Positions 51,605-61,169 of a stretch of DNA of 64,000 nt are shown one piece after another; position 1 is the stretch's first letter; every line of letters starts with the position of its first letter. This DNA is from CAVSUZ01 sp963791885 (GTDB lineage Bacteria > Pseudomonadota > Alphaproteobacteria > Acetobacterales > Acetobacteraceae): contig CAWBUL010000006.1 of NCBI GenBank assembly GCA_963791885.1, positions 992,001-1,056,000 on the forward strand. The letters are read 5' to 3'. The notes beneath the pieces were generated by a model that was given only the letters and a program-made list of their open reading frames with translations, had not been told where the DNA came from and searched no databases. The position numbers were made by a program, and so were the translations under genes.

Positions 51605-52549
51605 ATGCCCCATAAGCCTCCGCTGAACGTCCTCCTCGCCAGCCCTCGTGGCTTCTGCGCTGGAGTTGATCGCGCCATTCGCGTCGTGGAGGAAGCCCTC
51701 AAGCGTCACCAGGCCCCGGTCTTTGTCCGCCATGAGATCGTCCATAACCGCAGGGTCGTCGAAACCCTGGAAAACCAGGGTGCCGTCTTCGTCGAAGAAC
51801 TGGCCGAGGTTCCCGAAGGCGCCCCCGTCGTCTTCTCCGCCCATGGCGTCCCCAAGATCGTGCCCGAGGAAGCCCAACGCCGCGGCCTCGAATATCTCGA
51901 TGCCACCTGCCCGCTCGTCAGCAAGGTCCACCGCGAGGCCGAACGCCACCATACCCAGGCGCGCCGGCACCTCCTCATGATCGGCCACGCCGGGCATCCC
52001 GAGGTCATCGGCACCATGGGCCAGCTTCCCCCCGGCGCCATGACCCTCGTGCAGACCCCTGAGGAAGCGCGCACCGTCATTCCGCCCCAGACCGAGCGCC
52101 TCGCCTTCATCACGCAAACCACCCTCTCGGTGGACGACGCAGCCGAGATCGTCGCCATCCTTCGTCAGCGATTCCCCGCCATCCAGGGACCGCGTAAGGA
52201 GGACATCTGCTACGCCACCACCAATCGTCAGGCTGCTGTGAAGGCCATCGCCTCCGATTGTGACCTCGTGGTCGTCATCGGCAGCCCCAACTCGTCCAAC
52301 TCCCTCCGCCTGCGCGAGGTCGCCGAGCGCGCCGGAACCCGCGCCGTCCTTCTCCCCACCGTCGCCACTCTCGACTGGACCCTGCTCGCCGGCGTCCACA
52401 CCCTCGGCATCACCGCTGGCGCCTCCGCGCCCGAGGACCTCGTGCAGGAACTCCTCGACGAACTCGCCGCCTGCTACGAACTCGACGTGCAGGAACGCCG
52501 CGTCACCCGAGAGGACGTCGCTTTCAAGCTCCCTGCGCCCCTCGGCTAA
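51605..52549 (+). CDS. ispH: 4-hydroxy-3-methylbut-2-enyl diphosphate reductase (IspH/LytB)
   Basis: Fe-S enzyme of the last step of the MEP pathway, forming IPP and DMAPP from HMBPP. 314 residues. The three cluster cysteines are visible: SPRGFCAGVDRAI, DATCPLVSKVH and DICYATTNRQAA. The catalytic Glu/His region VRHEIVHN and substrate residues SPNSSNSLRL are present. Its stop is immediately followed by thrB (TAAATG), so ispH-thrB-rnhA is one operon. Confidence 0.97.
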   Translation: MPHKPPLNVLLASPRGFCAGVDRAIRVVEEALKRHQAPVFVRHEIVHNRRVVETLENQGAVFVEELAEVPEGAPVVFSAHGVPKIVPEEAQRRGLEYLDATCPLVSKVHREAERHHTQARRHLLMIGHAGHPEVIGTMGQLPPGAMTLVQTPEEARTVIPPQTERLAFITQTTLSVDDAAEIVAILRQRFPAIQGPRKEDICYATTNRQAAVKAIASDCDLVVVIGSPNSSNSLRLREVAERAGTRAVLLPTVATLDWTLLAGVHTLGITAGASAPEDLVQELLDELAACYELDVQERRVTREDVAFKLPAPLG

Positions 52550-53509
52550 ATGGCGGTCTACACCGAGGTCACCGACGAAGCCCTCGCTCAGTTCCTCGCC
52601 GAATACGACATCGGCGAGATCGTCGCGTTCCGCGGCATCGCCGAGGGGGTCGAGAACAGCAACTACTCCCTGCGCACCACCACGGGCGACTTCATCCTCA
52701 CGCTCTATGAAAAACGCGTCGATCCGGCCGATCTCCCCTGGTTTTTGGCGCTGATGGAGCACCTGGCCCAACGCGGCGTGCCCTGTCCCCTGCCGGTCAA
52801 GGGACGCGACGGCGATCCGCTCCGCCACCTCGCGGGTCGCCGCGCTGCCATTACCACCTTCCTCCCCGGGGTCTGGCCCCGCCGCGTCCGCCAGGAACAC
52901 TGCGCGCCACTCGGCGAGGCTCTCGCCCGCCTGCACCGCGACGGCGCCGATTTCGCGCCCACCCGCCCGAACGCCCTCGGCCCTGATGGCTGGCAGCCCT
53001 TGTGGGAACGCGCCCGGCCCCATGCGGACGAGGTGCGCCCCGGCCTGACGCAGGAGATCGAGGCCGCTCTGGTCAGCGTCCTGGACGATTGGCCCACCGG
53101 CCTGCCCACCGGGCACATCCACGCCGACCTCTTCCCCGACAACGTGTTCTTTCTTAGTGGCGCTGTCTCCGGCCTCATCGACTTCTACTTCGCCGCAACC
53201 GACATCCTGGCCTACGACATCGCGGTCTGCCTCAACGCCTGGTGCTTCGAACCCACCTACGACTTCAACGTGACGAAAGCGCGCGCCATGCTGCGTGGCT
53301 ATCAATCCCTTCGCCCGCTCTCTGCACCCGAGCAACACGCGCTCCCGGTCCTGTGTCGGGGCGCTGCAATCCGCTTTTTCCTGACGCGCCTGTTCGATTG
53401 GGTGTACACGCCGCCCGGCGCGCTCGTCACACGCAAAGATCCCTTGGAATACCTCCGCCGCTTGCGCTTCCACCTCGCCGCGACCGATGAACGCACCTAC
53501 GGACTCTGA
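52550..53509 (+). CDS. thrB: Homoserine kinase (ThrB, aminoglycoside-phosphotransferase fold)
   Basis: Phosphorylates homoserine for threonine synthesis. 319 residues of the APH-like ThrB2 type common in alphaproteobacteria. N-terminal FRGIAEGVENSNYSLRTTTG provides the nucleotide loop. The catalytic block is GHIHADLFPDNVFFLSGAVS, followed by the metal-binding GLIDFYFAATD. It directly follows ispH and precedes rnhA, an ispH-thrB-rnhA order I recall from other Rhodospirillales. Confidence 0.94.
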   Translation: MAVYTEVTDEALAQFLAEYDIGEIVAFRGIAEGVENSNYSLRTTTGDFILTLYEKRVDPADLPWFLALMEHLAQRGVPCPLPVKGRDGDPLRHLAGRRAAITTFLPGVWPRRVRQEHCAPLGEALARLHRDGADFAPTRPNALGPDGWQPLWERARPHADEVRPGLTQEIEAALVSVLDDWPTGLPTGHIHADLFPDNVFFLSGAVSGLIDFYFAATDILAYDIAVCLNAWCFEPTYDFNVTKARAMLRGYQSLRPLSAPEQHALPVLCRGAAIRFFLTRLFDWVYTPPGALVTRKDPLEYLRRLRFHLAATDERTYGL

Positions 53510-53578
53510 TATGCGCGCAGGGTTGGTGTGGCGGCTGCGCGCGAAATCAAAAACAAACAGCGGCCCGGTCCTCGCAAA

Positions 53579-54031
53579 ATGAGTGATGATTCCGAGCCGG
53601 TGGTCGAGATATGGACCGATGGCGGCTGCAAGCCCAATCCCGGGCCCGGCGGCTGGGCCGCGATCCTTCGTTTCCGTGGCAACGAACGCGAAATCAGCGG
53701 CGCGGAATCCGCAACCACCAACAACCGCATGGAACTCACCGCGGCGGCCGAAGCGCTCACCGCGCTCAAACGTCCCTGCCGGGTCATCCTTCACACCGAC
53801 AGCGAGTATGTGCGCAATGGCGTCACGCGCTGGCACACCGGCTGGGTGCGTCGCAACTGGCGCAATTCTGCCGGCGATCCCGTCGCCAACATGGATCTCT
53901 GGCGACGCCTGCTCGATGCCGCCGCGCAGCACGAGATCGAATGGCGCTGGGTCCGCGGGCACGCGGGTGATGTGATGAACGAGCGCGCGGACGCACTGGC
54001 CACCACTGCCCGCAACGCACTGACAATGTAA
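53579..54031 (+). CDS. rnhA: Ribonuclease HI
   Basis: Cleaves RNA in RNA-DNA hybrids. About 150 residues. Active-site residues are in VEIWTDGGCKPNPGPGGWAA (first Asp), NNRMELTAAAEAL (Glu), ILHTDSEYVRNGV (Asp) and VMNERADALA (Asp). The ATG at 53579 gives the standard N-terminus; a GTG at 53528 would add 17 basic residues and cannot be excluded. It ends only four bases from the end of the converging LysR gene. Confidence 0.95.
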   Translation: MSDDSEPVVEIWTDGGCKPNPGPGGWAAILRFRGNEREISGAESATTNNRMELTAAAEALTALKRPCRVILHTDSEYVRNGVTRWHTGWVRRNWRNSAGDPVANMDLWRRLLDAAAQHEIEWRWVRGHAGDVMNERADALATTARNALTM

Positions 54032-54035
54032 ACAC

Positions 54036-55016
54036 CTACCCCGCCGCGAACGGGTTCTCGATCACACTCTCCCGCACGCGCGTGTCGCCCCCCTCCCGGA
54101 TGATATCGATCAGCGCCCGCAGCGCCGCCGGTACCTGCCGATGCCCTGGGTAATACATGAACAACCCCTCGAACGACGGCGTCCACTCCTCCAGCACCCG
54201 CACGAGCTGACCGGAGCGCAGGAACGGCTCCGCGATCGCCTCGATCGTGTACGCGATTCCCAGCCCATCCACCGCCGCCCGCACGGCGAGTTCGGGATGG
54301 TTGACGATCACCGGTCCTGCCACCGCGACAGTCCGAGACTGCCCGGCTCGCTCGAACGGCCATTCATAAAGCGATCCGTCAGCACCCCGCCGGTATTGCA
54401 CGCAACGATGGCGCGTCAGGTCGTCCGGCGTCCGCGGCCGGCTGTTGCGCGCGAAATACCCAGCACTTCCCACCACCGCCACCTTCATCGGCCCCTTCAC
54501 CCGCACCGCCGTCATATCCGCCGAAACCCGATCCTGCGGTCCGATCCCCGCATCAAATCCCTTTGCGACGATGTCCGCCGTGGCCTCGTTCACCTGCACT
54601 TCGAGCTGCACATCCGGATACGTCGACAGAAAGCGCTCCCAAACCGGCGCGATCACCGCCGAAGCCGCGAGCTGTGTCGCATAGATCCGCAGCCGCCCGT
54701 ACGGCCGGGCCCGCTCCTGATCCAACTCCTCGAGTGCCCCCGTGATCTGCTCCAGCGCCGGCCGCAACCGCGTCAGCAAGCGAGATCCGGCATCGGTGAC
54801 CGAGACGCTCCGCGTCGTCCGGTGAAAAAGCCGAACACCGAGCCGCTCCTCCATCTGCCGGATGGCGTGACTGAGTGCCGACGGCGTCACCCCAAGCTGC
54901 GTCGCCGCGACCCGAAAGCTCCGGTGCTCGGCCACCGCGGCAAACGCCTGCAAATCCGCCACATCCCCGCCCCGCGCCACTGCTGAATTTCCCTCATCAG
55001 CGAATGCAGCAAACAT
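54036..55016 (-). CDS. LysR-family transcriptional regulator
   Basis: 326 residues. The helix-turn-helix is in DLQAFAAVAEHRSFRVAATQLGVTPSALSHAIRQMEERLGVRLFHRTTRS, here described by its span at about residues 21-70. It is followed by a linker helix and a periplasmic-binding-like effector domain (residues about 105-300). It is divergent from a DHA2 exporter with about 100 bp between starts, so it probably controls that exporter and itself in response to a small toxic molecule (inference). The start may be one of several near the listed ATG. Confidence 0.92.
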   Translation of the reverse strand: MFAAFADEGNSAVARGGDVADLQAFAAVAEHRSFRVAATQLGVTPSALSHAIRQMEERLGVRLFHRTTRSVSVTDAGSRLLTRLRPALEQITGALEELDQERARPYGRLRIYATQLAASAVIAPVWERFLSTYPDVQLEVQVNEATADIVAKGFDAGIGPQDRVSADMTAVRVKGPMKVAVVGSAGYFARNSRPRTPDDLTRHRCVQYRRGADGSLYEWPFERAGQSRTVAVAGPVIVNHPELAVRAAVDGLGIAYTIEAIAEPFLRSGQLVRVLEEWTPSFEGLFMYYPGHRQVPAALRALIDIIREGGDTRVRESVIENPFAAG

Positions 55017-55119
55017 GGGATTCTCATGGGCGGCAGCACAGGCTAAAACCCATCCCGCACTGCAATAGTCCCCGCCTGTCCCCGAAGTCCCTCCCGGTCA
55101 AGGCTCCGGCCGTCGCCCT

Positions 55120-56658
55120 ATGCCCGATCCCGTCACCTCGACCGCCGAGCCGAACCGCGCCGCCATCACCGTCTGCGTCGTTCTCGCGACCCTGATGCAG
55201 GCGCTCGACACCACCATCGCCAACGTCGCGCTGCCCTACATGCAGGGCAGCGTCTCGGCGAGCCAGGACCAGATCGACTGGGTCCTCACCTCCTACATCG
55301 TTGCCGCTGCGATCATGACGCCGCCGACCGGCTACCTCGCCGGACGCTTCGGGCTGAAGCGACTCTTCCTCGTCTCGGTCTGCGGCTTCACCCTTGCCTC
55401 CATGCTCTGCGGCATGGCCCAGACGCTGAATCAGATCGTGCTCTTCCGAGTCATGCAGGGGGTCTTCGGCGCCGCCCTCGTGCCGCTCTCCCAGACCACC
55501 CTGATGAACACCTACCCGAAGGAGAAACAGGGCTCCGCGATGGCCATGTGGGGCGTCGCCGTCATGGCCGGCCCGGTCCTCGGCCCCGTGCTCGGCGGCT
55601 GGCTTACCTCCACCTACAGCTGGCGCTACGTCTTCTACATCAACCTGCCGATCGGCGCTCTCGCCTTCTTCGGCATCTTCACGTTCCTCACCGAAACGCC
55701 GCGCAATCCCAGCGCACGCATGAGCTGGTTCGGCTTTATCACCCTCAGCGTCGCCATCGCCTCCATGCAGTTCGCCCTCGATCGCGGCGAGGAGCTCGAC
55801 TGGTTCAGTTCCACCGAAATCATCGTCGAGACCGTGGTCGCCGCCTTCGCCTTCTACCTTTTCATCGTCCACACCCTCACCGCGAAGCACCCCTTCATCC
55901 GCGCCGCTCTCTTCAAGGATCGCAACTTCGTTGCCGGTGTGCTGTTCGTCACCATCGTCGGCCTGACCTACTACGCGTCCCTCGCACTGCAGCCGCCGTA
56001 CCTGCAGGACCTGATGCAATACCCGATCGTCACCGCCGGTCTTGTCATGGGCCCGAGGGGAATCGGCACCATGGGCGCCATGCTCGTCGTCGGCCGCCTC
56101 ATCGGCCGCGTCGACACCCGCATCCTGCTCGGCATCGGACTGCTCATCACCGCTTGGTCCTTCTACGCCATGACCGGCTGGACCCCGGATGTTGCGCAAG
56201 GAACCATCGTCGCCGTCGGCGTCATCCAGGGCATCGGCCTCGGCTTCCTCTTCGTGCCGCTCAGCGTCGCCACCCTCTCGACCCTCGCGCCAAGTCAGCG
56301 CGCCGAGGGCGCCGGTCTTTACAGCCTCTCCCGCAACATTGGCTCCAGCGTCGGCATCTCCGTCGTCAACGCCCTGCTCATCGAGAACACGCAGGCCAAT
56401 CACGCCGATATCGCCGGAGCCATCACGCCGATGAACCGCGCCCTGGAAAGCCCCGCGGTCCATCACTTCTGGAGTCCGCTGACTGCTGCGGGCCAGGCAG
56501 CGCTGAACGAGGTCGTCACCCGCCAGGCGGAGATCATCGCCTTTATCGACGACTACAAACTCTTGATGATCGCCACTCTGGTGGTGATGCCGTTATTGAT
56601 GGTGTTCCGCCGCGCCGCCCGCGCGAGCGCTCCGGATCACGCCGTCGCCCTGGAATAG
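55120..56658 (+). CDS. DHA2-family MFS multidrug exporter (EmrB-like)
   Basis: Fourteen-helix drug:proton antiporter of 512 residues. The first helix region reads QALDTTIANVALPYMQGSV with the D of motif D1. Motif A is LAGRFGLKRLF. Motif C of antiporters is in MWGVAVMAGPVLGPVLGGWL. It may act with an EmrA-type adaptor, but none is encoded nearby. Divergent LysR regulator upstream. The 180 bp after it hold no gene I can support. Confidence 0.92.
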   Translation: MPDPVTSTAEPNRAAITVCVVLATLMQALDTTIANVALPYMQGSVSASQDQIDWVLTSYIVAAAIMTPPTGYLAGRFGLKRLFLVSVCGFTLASMLCGMAQTLNQIVLFRVMQGVFGAALVPLSQTTLMNTYPKEKQGSAMAMWGVAVMAGPVLGPVLGGWLTSTYSWRYVFYINLPIGALAFFGIFTFLTETPRNPSARMSWFGFITLSVAIASMQFALDRGEELDWFSSTEIIVETVVAAFAFYLFIVHTLTAKHPFIRAALFKDRNFVAGVLFVTIVGLTYYASLALQPPYLQDLMQYPIVTAGLVMGPRGIGTMGAMLVVGRLIGRVDTRILLGIGLLITAWSFYAMTGWTPDVAQGTIVAVGVIQGIGLGFLFVPLSVATLSTLAPSQRAEGAGLYSLSRNIGSSVGISVVNALLIENTQANHADIAGAITPMNRALESPAVHHFWSPLTAAGQAALNEVVTRQAEIIAFIDDYKLLMIATLVVMPLLMVFRRAARASAPDHAVALE

Positions 56659-56838
56659 ACGCCTCTTTCCGCCAAGCCGGACTTGAACCGGAGCATTCCG
56701 AACTTCGCACGTGAGCATCCGTCACGCGCCCGCGTCAGCCAATCGACGGTCAATCCGCCGATGCGTGGCCGCGTGGTAGCGCGTGAAGCGACCGCCGTCC
56801 GGCGCTACAATCATCGCGCCGAAGCGTCGAGGCCGTTC

Positions 56839-57315
56839 TCAGGAGATGAAAACCCTACCCAAGCGCTCCAACTCCCTCACGTAACAGTACAGCGAGAACA
56901 GACCCAACAGGAGGACGAGGCACTTGAAGACGGGGACTTCGAACTCAGGCCTCTGGGCGAGAAAGACAAAACCAAAAATAGCTGTAGGGAGCACGAAGCC
57001 TATGCGTGCTAGAAATAAAATAGCGTGACCGAGCAGAGCGTTGCTGAACTGCGGCGGCGGCGGGCGAAGATGATGAGAAATCCAATACGCGATCTGCATC
57101 AAGGCGATTGATGACAGAGCCAAGACAAGCGTCCAAACGTGCGCTGCGGGCGACGCCGGGTCAGCGAGAACCTGTCGGTAAAGAGAAAGGCCGGTCCAGT
57201 AGAGAACAACCGCACCGGCCGTTTGCATCCCGAACAGAGCGAAATACCTCCATCGATCATGGGTGCTTTGCGCCAACGCTGAGTCGGATGCGAACGAGTC
57301 ACTTGGCTCCATCAT
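56839..57315 (-). CDS. Hypothetical membrane protein, four predicted helices
   Basis: 158 residues, not recognised. A polar N-terminus is followed by hydrophobic segments FALFGMQTAGAVVLYWTGL, VWTLVLALSSIALMQIAYWI, ALLGHAILFLARIGFVLPTA and VFKCLVLLLGLFSLYCYV, with PEFEVP between the last two. The ending RELERLGRVFIS is charged. Its start lies about 30 bp from the stop of the sulfatase gene, so it may be the last gene of that unit. No motif points to a function. Confidence 0.65.
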   Translation of the reverse strand: MMEPSDSFASDSALAQSTHDRWRYFALFGMQTAGAVVLYWTGLSLYRQVLADPASPAAHVWTLVLALSSIALMQIAYWISHHLRPPPPQFSNALLGHAILFLARIGFVLPTAIFGFVFLAQRPEFEVPVFKCLVLLLGLFSLYCYVRELERLGRVFIS

Positions 57316-57344
57316 GCGCGGAGTTCCGGCGGATACGATCTCTC

Positions 57345-59675
57345 CTATGTCGCCAAAGAATACTTCACGTGAACCTGCTCGATTGTGCCGTTGAATTTGA
57401 AGGGCGCCTTCTCGTAATAGTCGAGTGACACCGGCGAGCCCAACGCTACACCAATGTCGAGGCAGTCGTTGGCAGTGAACAGCAGCGGCGCGCTGATCGG
57501 CACGGTGCCCTCGGCAACCGTCCGGCCGTCCACCTTCATGATCACTTGCAGCGGTCCGCCTGGCCGCGGCACCACATAGCGTGTCTCAACTTCAATCTTC
57601 GCTTTGCCGGTCGGCAATCTCTCCGCAGCACGGATCTTCGTGCGCTGGATGATAAACAGGTTGTACTCGTAGCACAGAATGCCATCTTCGACGAAACACG
57701 TTAGGCCGCCCGAATTCGCCCCCAGTTTGTACAGCACCCCGTTGGCATTAGCGGGGATCGCGGCATCGATGGTCACGATGTTGGGCTTGTTGCCCAGCGC
57801 CGGGGCGCAGAACTCCGGTATGCGGACCATGTCGCCGGAAAAGGTCCATTCGGTGTATGGTGGTGTAATACGCAACTCGGGGTGAAGCACCGGTATCCAA
57901 AGGCCGCCGCCAATCGGAAGCGCCTTGTTCTTCGCCGCCTCGACCAGGAAGATTTCCTTCATCTGGGCCAGCTTTTCTGGCATCCCCGAGGCAAGGTCGT
58001 TTGCCTGGCTCCAGTCCTCTTCCAGGTTGTAAAGCTCCCAAACGTCCTTGTCCGGCGTCCAATCCCGGATGCCAGGTGGTAGTCCTGGAACCCATGGCAG
58101 TCGCGGCCCAATGGCGCATGCCATCCAGCCGTCGTGATAGATGGCGCGACTGCCCATAACTTCGAAATATTGTGTGAGCAGTTGGCCCTTGGCTCTCGGA
58201 TCGCCGAACGAATAGGCGAAACTCACACCATCAATGGGATCCTGCTCGACGCCGTTTACCGTGCGCGGCGGAGTAATGCCAATGATCTCGTAGATGGTCG
58301 GAACGACATCGTTGACATGGTGAAACTGCGCCCTGGGCGTAGCATCGGGCTTGATCCTTGCGGGCCACCGGACGCCAATTGGGTTGCGCGTGCCGCCGAA
58401 ATGCGATGCCAGGAGCTTCGTTCCCTTGTAGGGGGTGCTGCCGGCCCAGGCCCATCCCGCATGGTACATCGGGTCGGTCCTGGGCGAGCCGAGTTCGCCA
58501 AGGCCGCCGAGTTCCTCAAGCGCTGAGATATGCTGCTTGATGGTGCTGGGGATGCCATTTTGCGCCAGCAATTCGCTGATGGTGCCACCCTGGCCTTCCG
58601 CCGAAGAGCCATTGTCGCCCCAGATGTAAAGGATCAGCGTGTTGTCGCCATAGCCGAGCCGGTCGATCTCATCGACGACCCTGCCGACCTGGACATCCAC
58701 GTGTTCGGTGAAACCAGCTGCCACTTCCATCAGGCGACGCTGGAACGGCTTCTCGTCCTCGGGAATGCTGTTCCAGGACGGCATCGTCTCGTGCCGCGTC
58801 GTCAGTTGTGCGTCGACTGGGATCCAGCCTTTCTCCTTGGCGCGCTGGAAGACGCGCTCACGGTACGCGTCCCAGCCATCATCGAATTTACCCTTATATT
58901 TGTCCGCCCATTCCTTTGCGACGTGGTGCGGGCCATGAATCGCGCCGCTCGCCCAATACATGAAAAATGGCTTCTCCGGCTGCATGGCCTTGTGCCTGTG
59001 CAGCCAGCTGATCGCGTCGTCGGCCAGGTCTTCGCTGAGGTGGTAGCCTTCCTCTACGGTTTTCGGCAGCGAGACATACGTCGTATTGCGCACCAGGTTC
59101 GGCTCGTATTGCGAGGCCTCACCGCCGAGAAAACCGTAGAAATATTCGAAACCAAGATTTGTCGGCCAGTTCTCGAACGGTCCGGTCGGTCCGGTCTCGT
59201 CGGCCGGCGTATTGTGCCATTTGCCCCAGGCGCCCGTCGCGTAGCCGTAATCCTTCAGCACCTCGGCCACCAGTACACTGCTCCGGGGAATGAGGCCGGA
59301 ATAGCCGTCCCAGTCGTTCGCCAGCTCCGCGATCTGCCCGTTTCCGACCCGGTGATGATTGCGACCGGTCAGCAGTGACGCCCGAGTCGGCGAGCACATC
59401 GCCGTCGTGTGGAAGCGGTTGTACGCGACCCCTTGCGTGACGATGCGGTCCATCGTCGGTGTCTGCACCTCGCCGCCAAATGTGGTCGGAAGGGCCGGCC
59501 CTGCATCGTCGATCAGCACGATCAGAATGTTCGGCGCGTCGGTAGGCAGCCGGCGCGGCTGCACCCGCTGCCGGTAAACCGACTCCTGCATCGTACGCCC
59601 GGCAATACTGGCCGATGGCGTCGGCGGGAACGGGAGAGCTTCCTGCTTTTCCACCTTACTTTTCGGATCGGACAT
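57345..59675 (-). CDS. Arylsulfatase (type I, formylglycine-dependent)
   Basis: Hydrolyses sulfate esters. 776 residues from the ATG at 59675, which follows GGAG by about eight bases. It has the metal Asp pair in ILIVLIDDAG, the modification motif CSPTRASLLTGR with Cys94 expected to become formylglycine, and the second signature GKWHNTP. IWGDNGSS supplies the other metal ligands. The C-terminal 150 residues (from about 610) look like a beta-sandwich. There is no signal peptide. The formylglycine-generating enzyme is not in the window. It sits with the repeat protein and DUF2092 genes on the same strand. Confidence 0.92.
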   Translation of the reverse strand: MSDPKSKVEKQEALPFPPTPSASIAGRTMQESVYRQRVQPRRLPTDAPNILIVLIDDAGPALPTTFGGEVQTPTMDRIVTQGVAYNRFHTTAMCSPTRASLLTGRNHHRVGNGQIAELANDWDGYSGLIPRSSVLVAEVLKDYGYATGAWGKWHNTPADETGPTGPFENWPTNLGFEYFYGFLGGEASQYEPNLVRNTTYVSLPKTVEEGYHLSEDLADDAISWLHRHKAMQPEKPFFMYWASGAIHGPHHVAKEWADKYKGKFDDGWDAYRERVFQRAKEKGWIPVDAQLTTRHETMPSWNSIPEDEKPFQRRLMEVAAGFTEHVDVQVGRVVDEIDRLGYGDNTLILYIWGDNGSSAEGQGGTISELLAQNGIPSTIKQHISALEELGGLGELGSPRTDPMYHAGWAWAGSTPYKGTKLLASHFGGTRNPIGVRWPARIKPDATPRAQFHHVNDVVPTIYEIIGITPPRTVNGVEQDPIDGVSFAYSFGDPRAKGQLLTQYFEVMGSRAIYHDGWMACAIGPRLPWVPGLPPGIRDWTPDKDVWELYNLEEDWSQANDLASGMPEKLAQMKEIFLVEAAKNKALPIGGGLWIPVLHPELRITPPYTEWTFSGDMVRIPEFCAPALGNKPNIVTIDAAIPANANGVLYKLGANSGGLTCFVEDGILCYEYNLFIIQRTKIRAAERLPTGKAKIEVETRYVVPRPGGPLQVIMKVDGRTVAEGTVPISAPLLFTANDCLDIGVALGSPVSLDYYEKAPFKFNGTIEQVHVKYSLAT

Positions 59676-59883
59676 TGATCTTCTCCTGCGCTCCAAGGCA
59701 CGCGCAACAGCACGGTGACGGCAGTTGTCCGTACCCCGAAACGGTCCGCCTCGGCGGGCCGATTGGTTAGCATCCCTGCGGCTCTACTACTTTATCGCGG
59801 TGCCAGCGGCGCGCCACGCGCTGCCATTTCATCCTTCGGCGCCGACAATCACTGCCACTGCACAAGCGCAGCCCGCTTTTCTA

Positions 59884-60378
59884 TCAGCCGCAGTAGTCCC
59901 AATACCCTTGCGTATGCGTGGGGCTGGACCAGAACCAACAGAGCGCGGGTGCCGGCGCTGGCGGCGGTGTCGAGGCCGCCACGATGGTTCCCAGCGTCAC
60001 CCCTGCGACGACCGCTCCGTAGTAAGGCGCCGCAACCCACGGCCTGACTGCCGCGCCAGCGTAGACCGCGCTGGTGCCATAAACAGCACGGCCCGCGTAC
60101 GGTGCCCGGTATGCAGTCCCACCATACGGACCGGTCGCAGCAGCTCCACCGTAAGGGCCGCGATACGCCGTGGCGCCATGCGGGCCGTATGCGGCACCGG
60201 CGCCCCTCGGGCCGCGGTAGGCGGTACCACCGTTGGGACCTTGTGCATAGCCGGCGCCCCTTGGACCAGTCGTAGCAGTGCCGCCGTGCGGCCCGGTCAC
60301 CGATCCCCATCCGAACGCGTGCACGGGCATCGACAAGCCCATTGCGGCGGCAAGGCAGAGCCGGGCTAAACCGTTCAT
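59884..60378 (-). CDS. Secreted Gly/Ala-rich protein with nonapeptide tandem repeats
   Basis: 164 residues. A signal peptide (MNGLARLCLAAAMGLSM..HA) is followed by eight 9-residue repeats at residues 29-100, with the pattern G-P-x-G-[GA]-x-A-x-x (e.g. GPHGGTATT, GPRGAGYAQ, GPNGGTAYR, GPYGGTAYR). The C-terminus has a hydrophobic stretch (YYGAVVAGVTLGTIVA), a Pro/Ala linker and CWFWSSP...GYWDYCG with two Cys. Similar proteins occur near DUF2092 genes in Rhizobiales and relatives. It overlaps the DUF2092 gene by four bases. Probably a structural, surface-exposed protein; function unknown. Confidence 0.8.
   Translation of the reverse strand: MNGLARLCLAAAMGLSMPVHAFGWGSVTGPHGGTATTGPRGAGYAQGPNGGTAYRGPRGAGAAYGPHGATAYRGPYGGAAATGPYGGTAYRAPYAGRAVYGTSAVYAGAAVRPWVAAPYYGAVVAGVTLGTIVAASTPPPAPAPALCWFWSSPTHTQGYWDYCG
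60079..60294 (-). repeat. Eight tandem 27-bp coding repeats (nonapeptide G-P-x-G)
   Basis: The segment encoding residues 29-100 of the Gly-rich protein divides into eight successive 27-bp units without gaps. Seven start GP and the last starts AP. The period is exact even though individual units differ, so the array is old enough to have diverged. Confidence 0.8.
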
Positions 60379-61169
60379 GGCGATCCTCCCGTGCGCAGTT
60401 CGCCAGTGACTGCGCCGAAATCGACCTGCTTGGCACCCTCCGGCGGTGTGAAAGCAAAGTCAGCATCGGCCGGATGAATGCCGAAATTCCAATCGGACAT
60501 CTCGGCGACGAAATTCGGGCTGCCAGGCAGCGTATGATCAATCACGATCAGTCGTCGCGGCACTGCACGATCTTTCTCGAGCCAAAGCTCCAATTCGATG
60601 CCTGGCGGTTGCCAAAAGACCAGATGGCGGCACGGAACGCCGTCGATCGTCACGGTGTCGAGCTCCCGACCGGCCGTCACACCGGTCAGAAACGCCTTGT
60701 CGGGAGCATCGGTCAGAAAATCCGCCAACGGAAAGTCAAGGCCGAAGCGACCCATCACGACGTACATCATCCGTTGGATCGTATTGGGCACGGGCAGGCT
60801 GGCATACAATTTGCCGTCATCCCGTGCGAGCACGACAGTCTTGCCGTCATACATCAACTTTCTCGGTCCGTCGTCGCCCGTTCCGTCAACCAGCAGGCGG
60901 TCCGGCCGGCGAACGGTCACGTTGAATTCGTGCTCGATATGGAGCAACACATCGCCCTGTCTCGCGTCTGCTCGGATCGTCCGCGCGTGGAACGAGAACT
61001 CCTTTGCGAGCAGCGCCGTGGCCATCCGCGCAAGAGCGGACCGAGCATCCTGGGTGATCTCCGGCTTTGGCGACGTAGCGGCGATGGCCGGCGAGTACCC
61101 AGTCGGAGCCAAGCCCGCGGCAATGCCGGCGCACAGGCTGGCGAGAAGCGCGACCGTCTTGCCTGTCAT
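60375..61169 (-). CDS. DUF2092 family periplasmic protein
   Basis: 264 residues with a signal peptide (cleavage likely after AIAA). The domain shows RPDRLLVDGTGDDGPRKLMY, DGKTVVLARDDGKLYASL, the TAGRELDTVTIDGVPCRHLV core and LELWLEKDRAVPRRLIVID, a LolA/LppX-like half-barrel pattern that fits binding of a lipid or hydrophobic ligand (inference). It is co-transcribed with the repeat protein by a four-base overlap. About 255 bp upstream (61170-61424) hold no gene and should contain the promoter. Confidence 0.85.
   Translation of the reverse strand: MTGKTVALLASLCAGIAAGLAPTGYSPAIAATSPKPEITQDARSALARMATALLAKEFSFHARTIRADARQGDVLLHIEHEFNVTVRRPDRLLVDGTGDDGPRKLMYDGKTVVLARDDGKLYASLPVPNTIQRMMYVVMGRFGLDFPLADFLTDAPDKAFLTGVTAGRELDTVTIDGVPCRHLVFWQPPGIELELWLEKDRAVPRRLIVIDHTLPGSPNFVAEMSDWNFGIHPADADFAFTPPEGAKQVDFGAVTGELRTGGSP

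Noticed and set aside
51581..53962. 793-codon open frame on the minus strand
   Set aside because: It runs antisense across ispH, thrB and rnhA, all of which have complete catalytic motifs. The translation is rich in Gly, Arg, Asp and Glu without domain motifs, the usual shadow of GC-rich codon periodicity.
55024..56466. 480-codon minus-strand frame rich in Asp, Glu and His
   Set aside because: Antisense to the DHA2 exporter; the acidic low-complexity sequence mirrors hydrophobic transmembrane codons.
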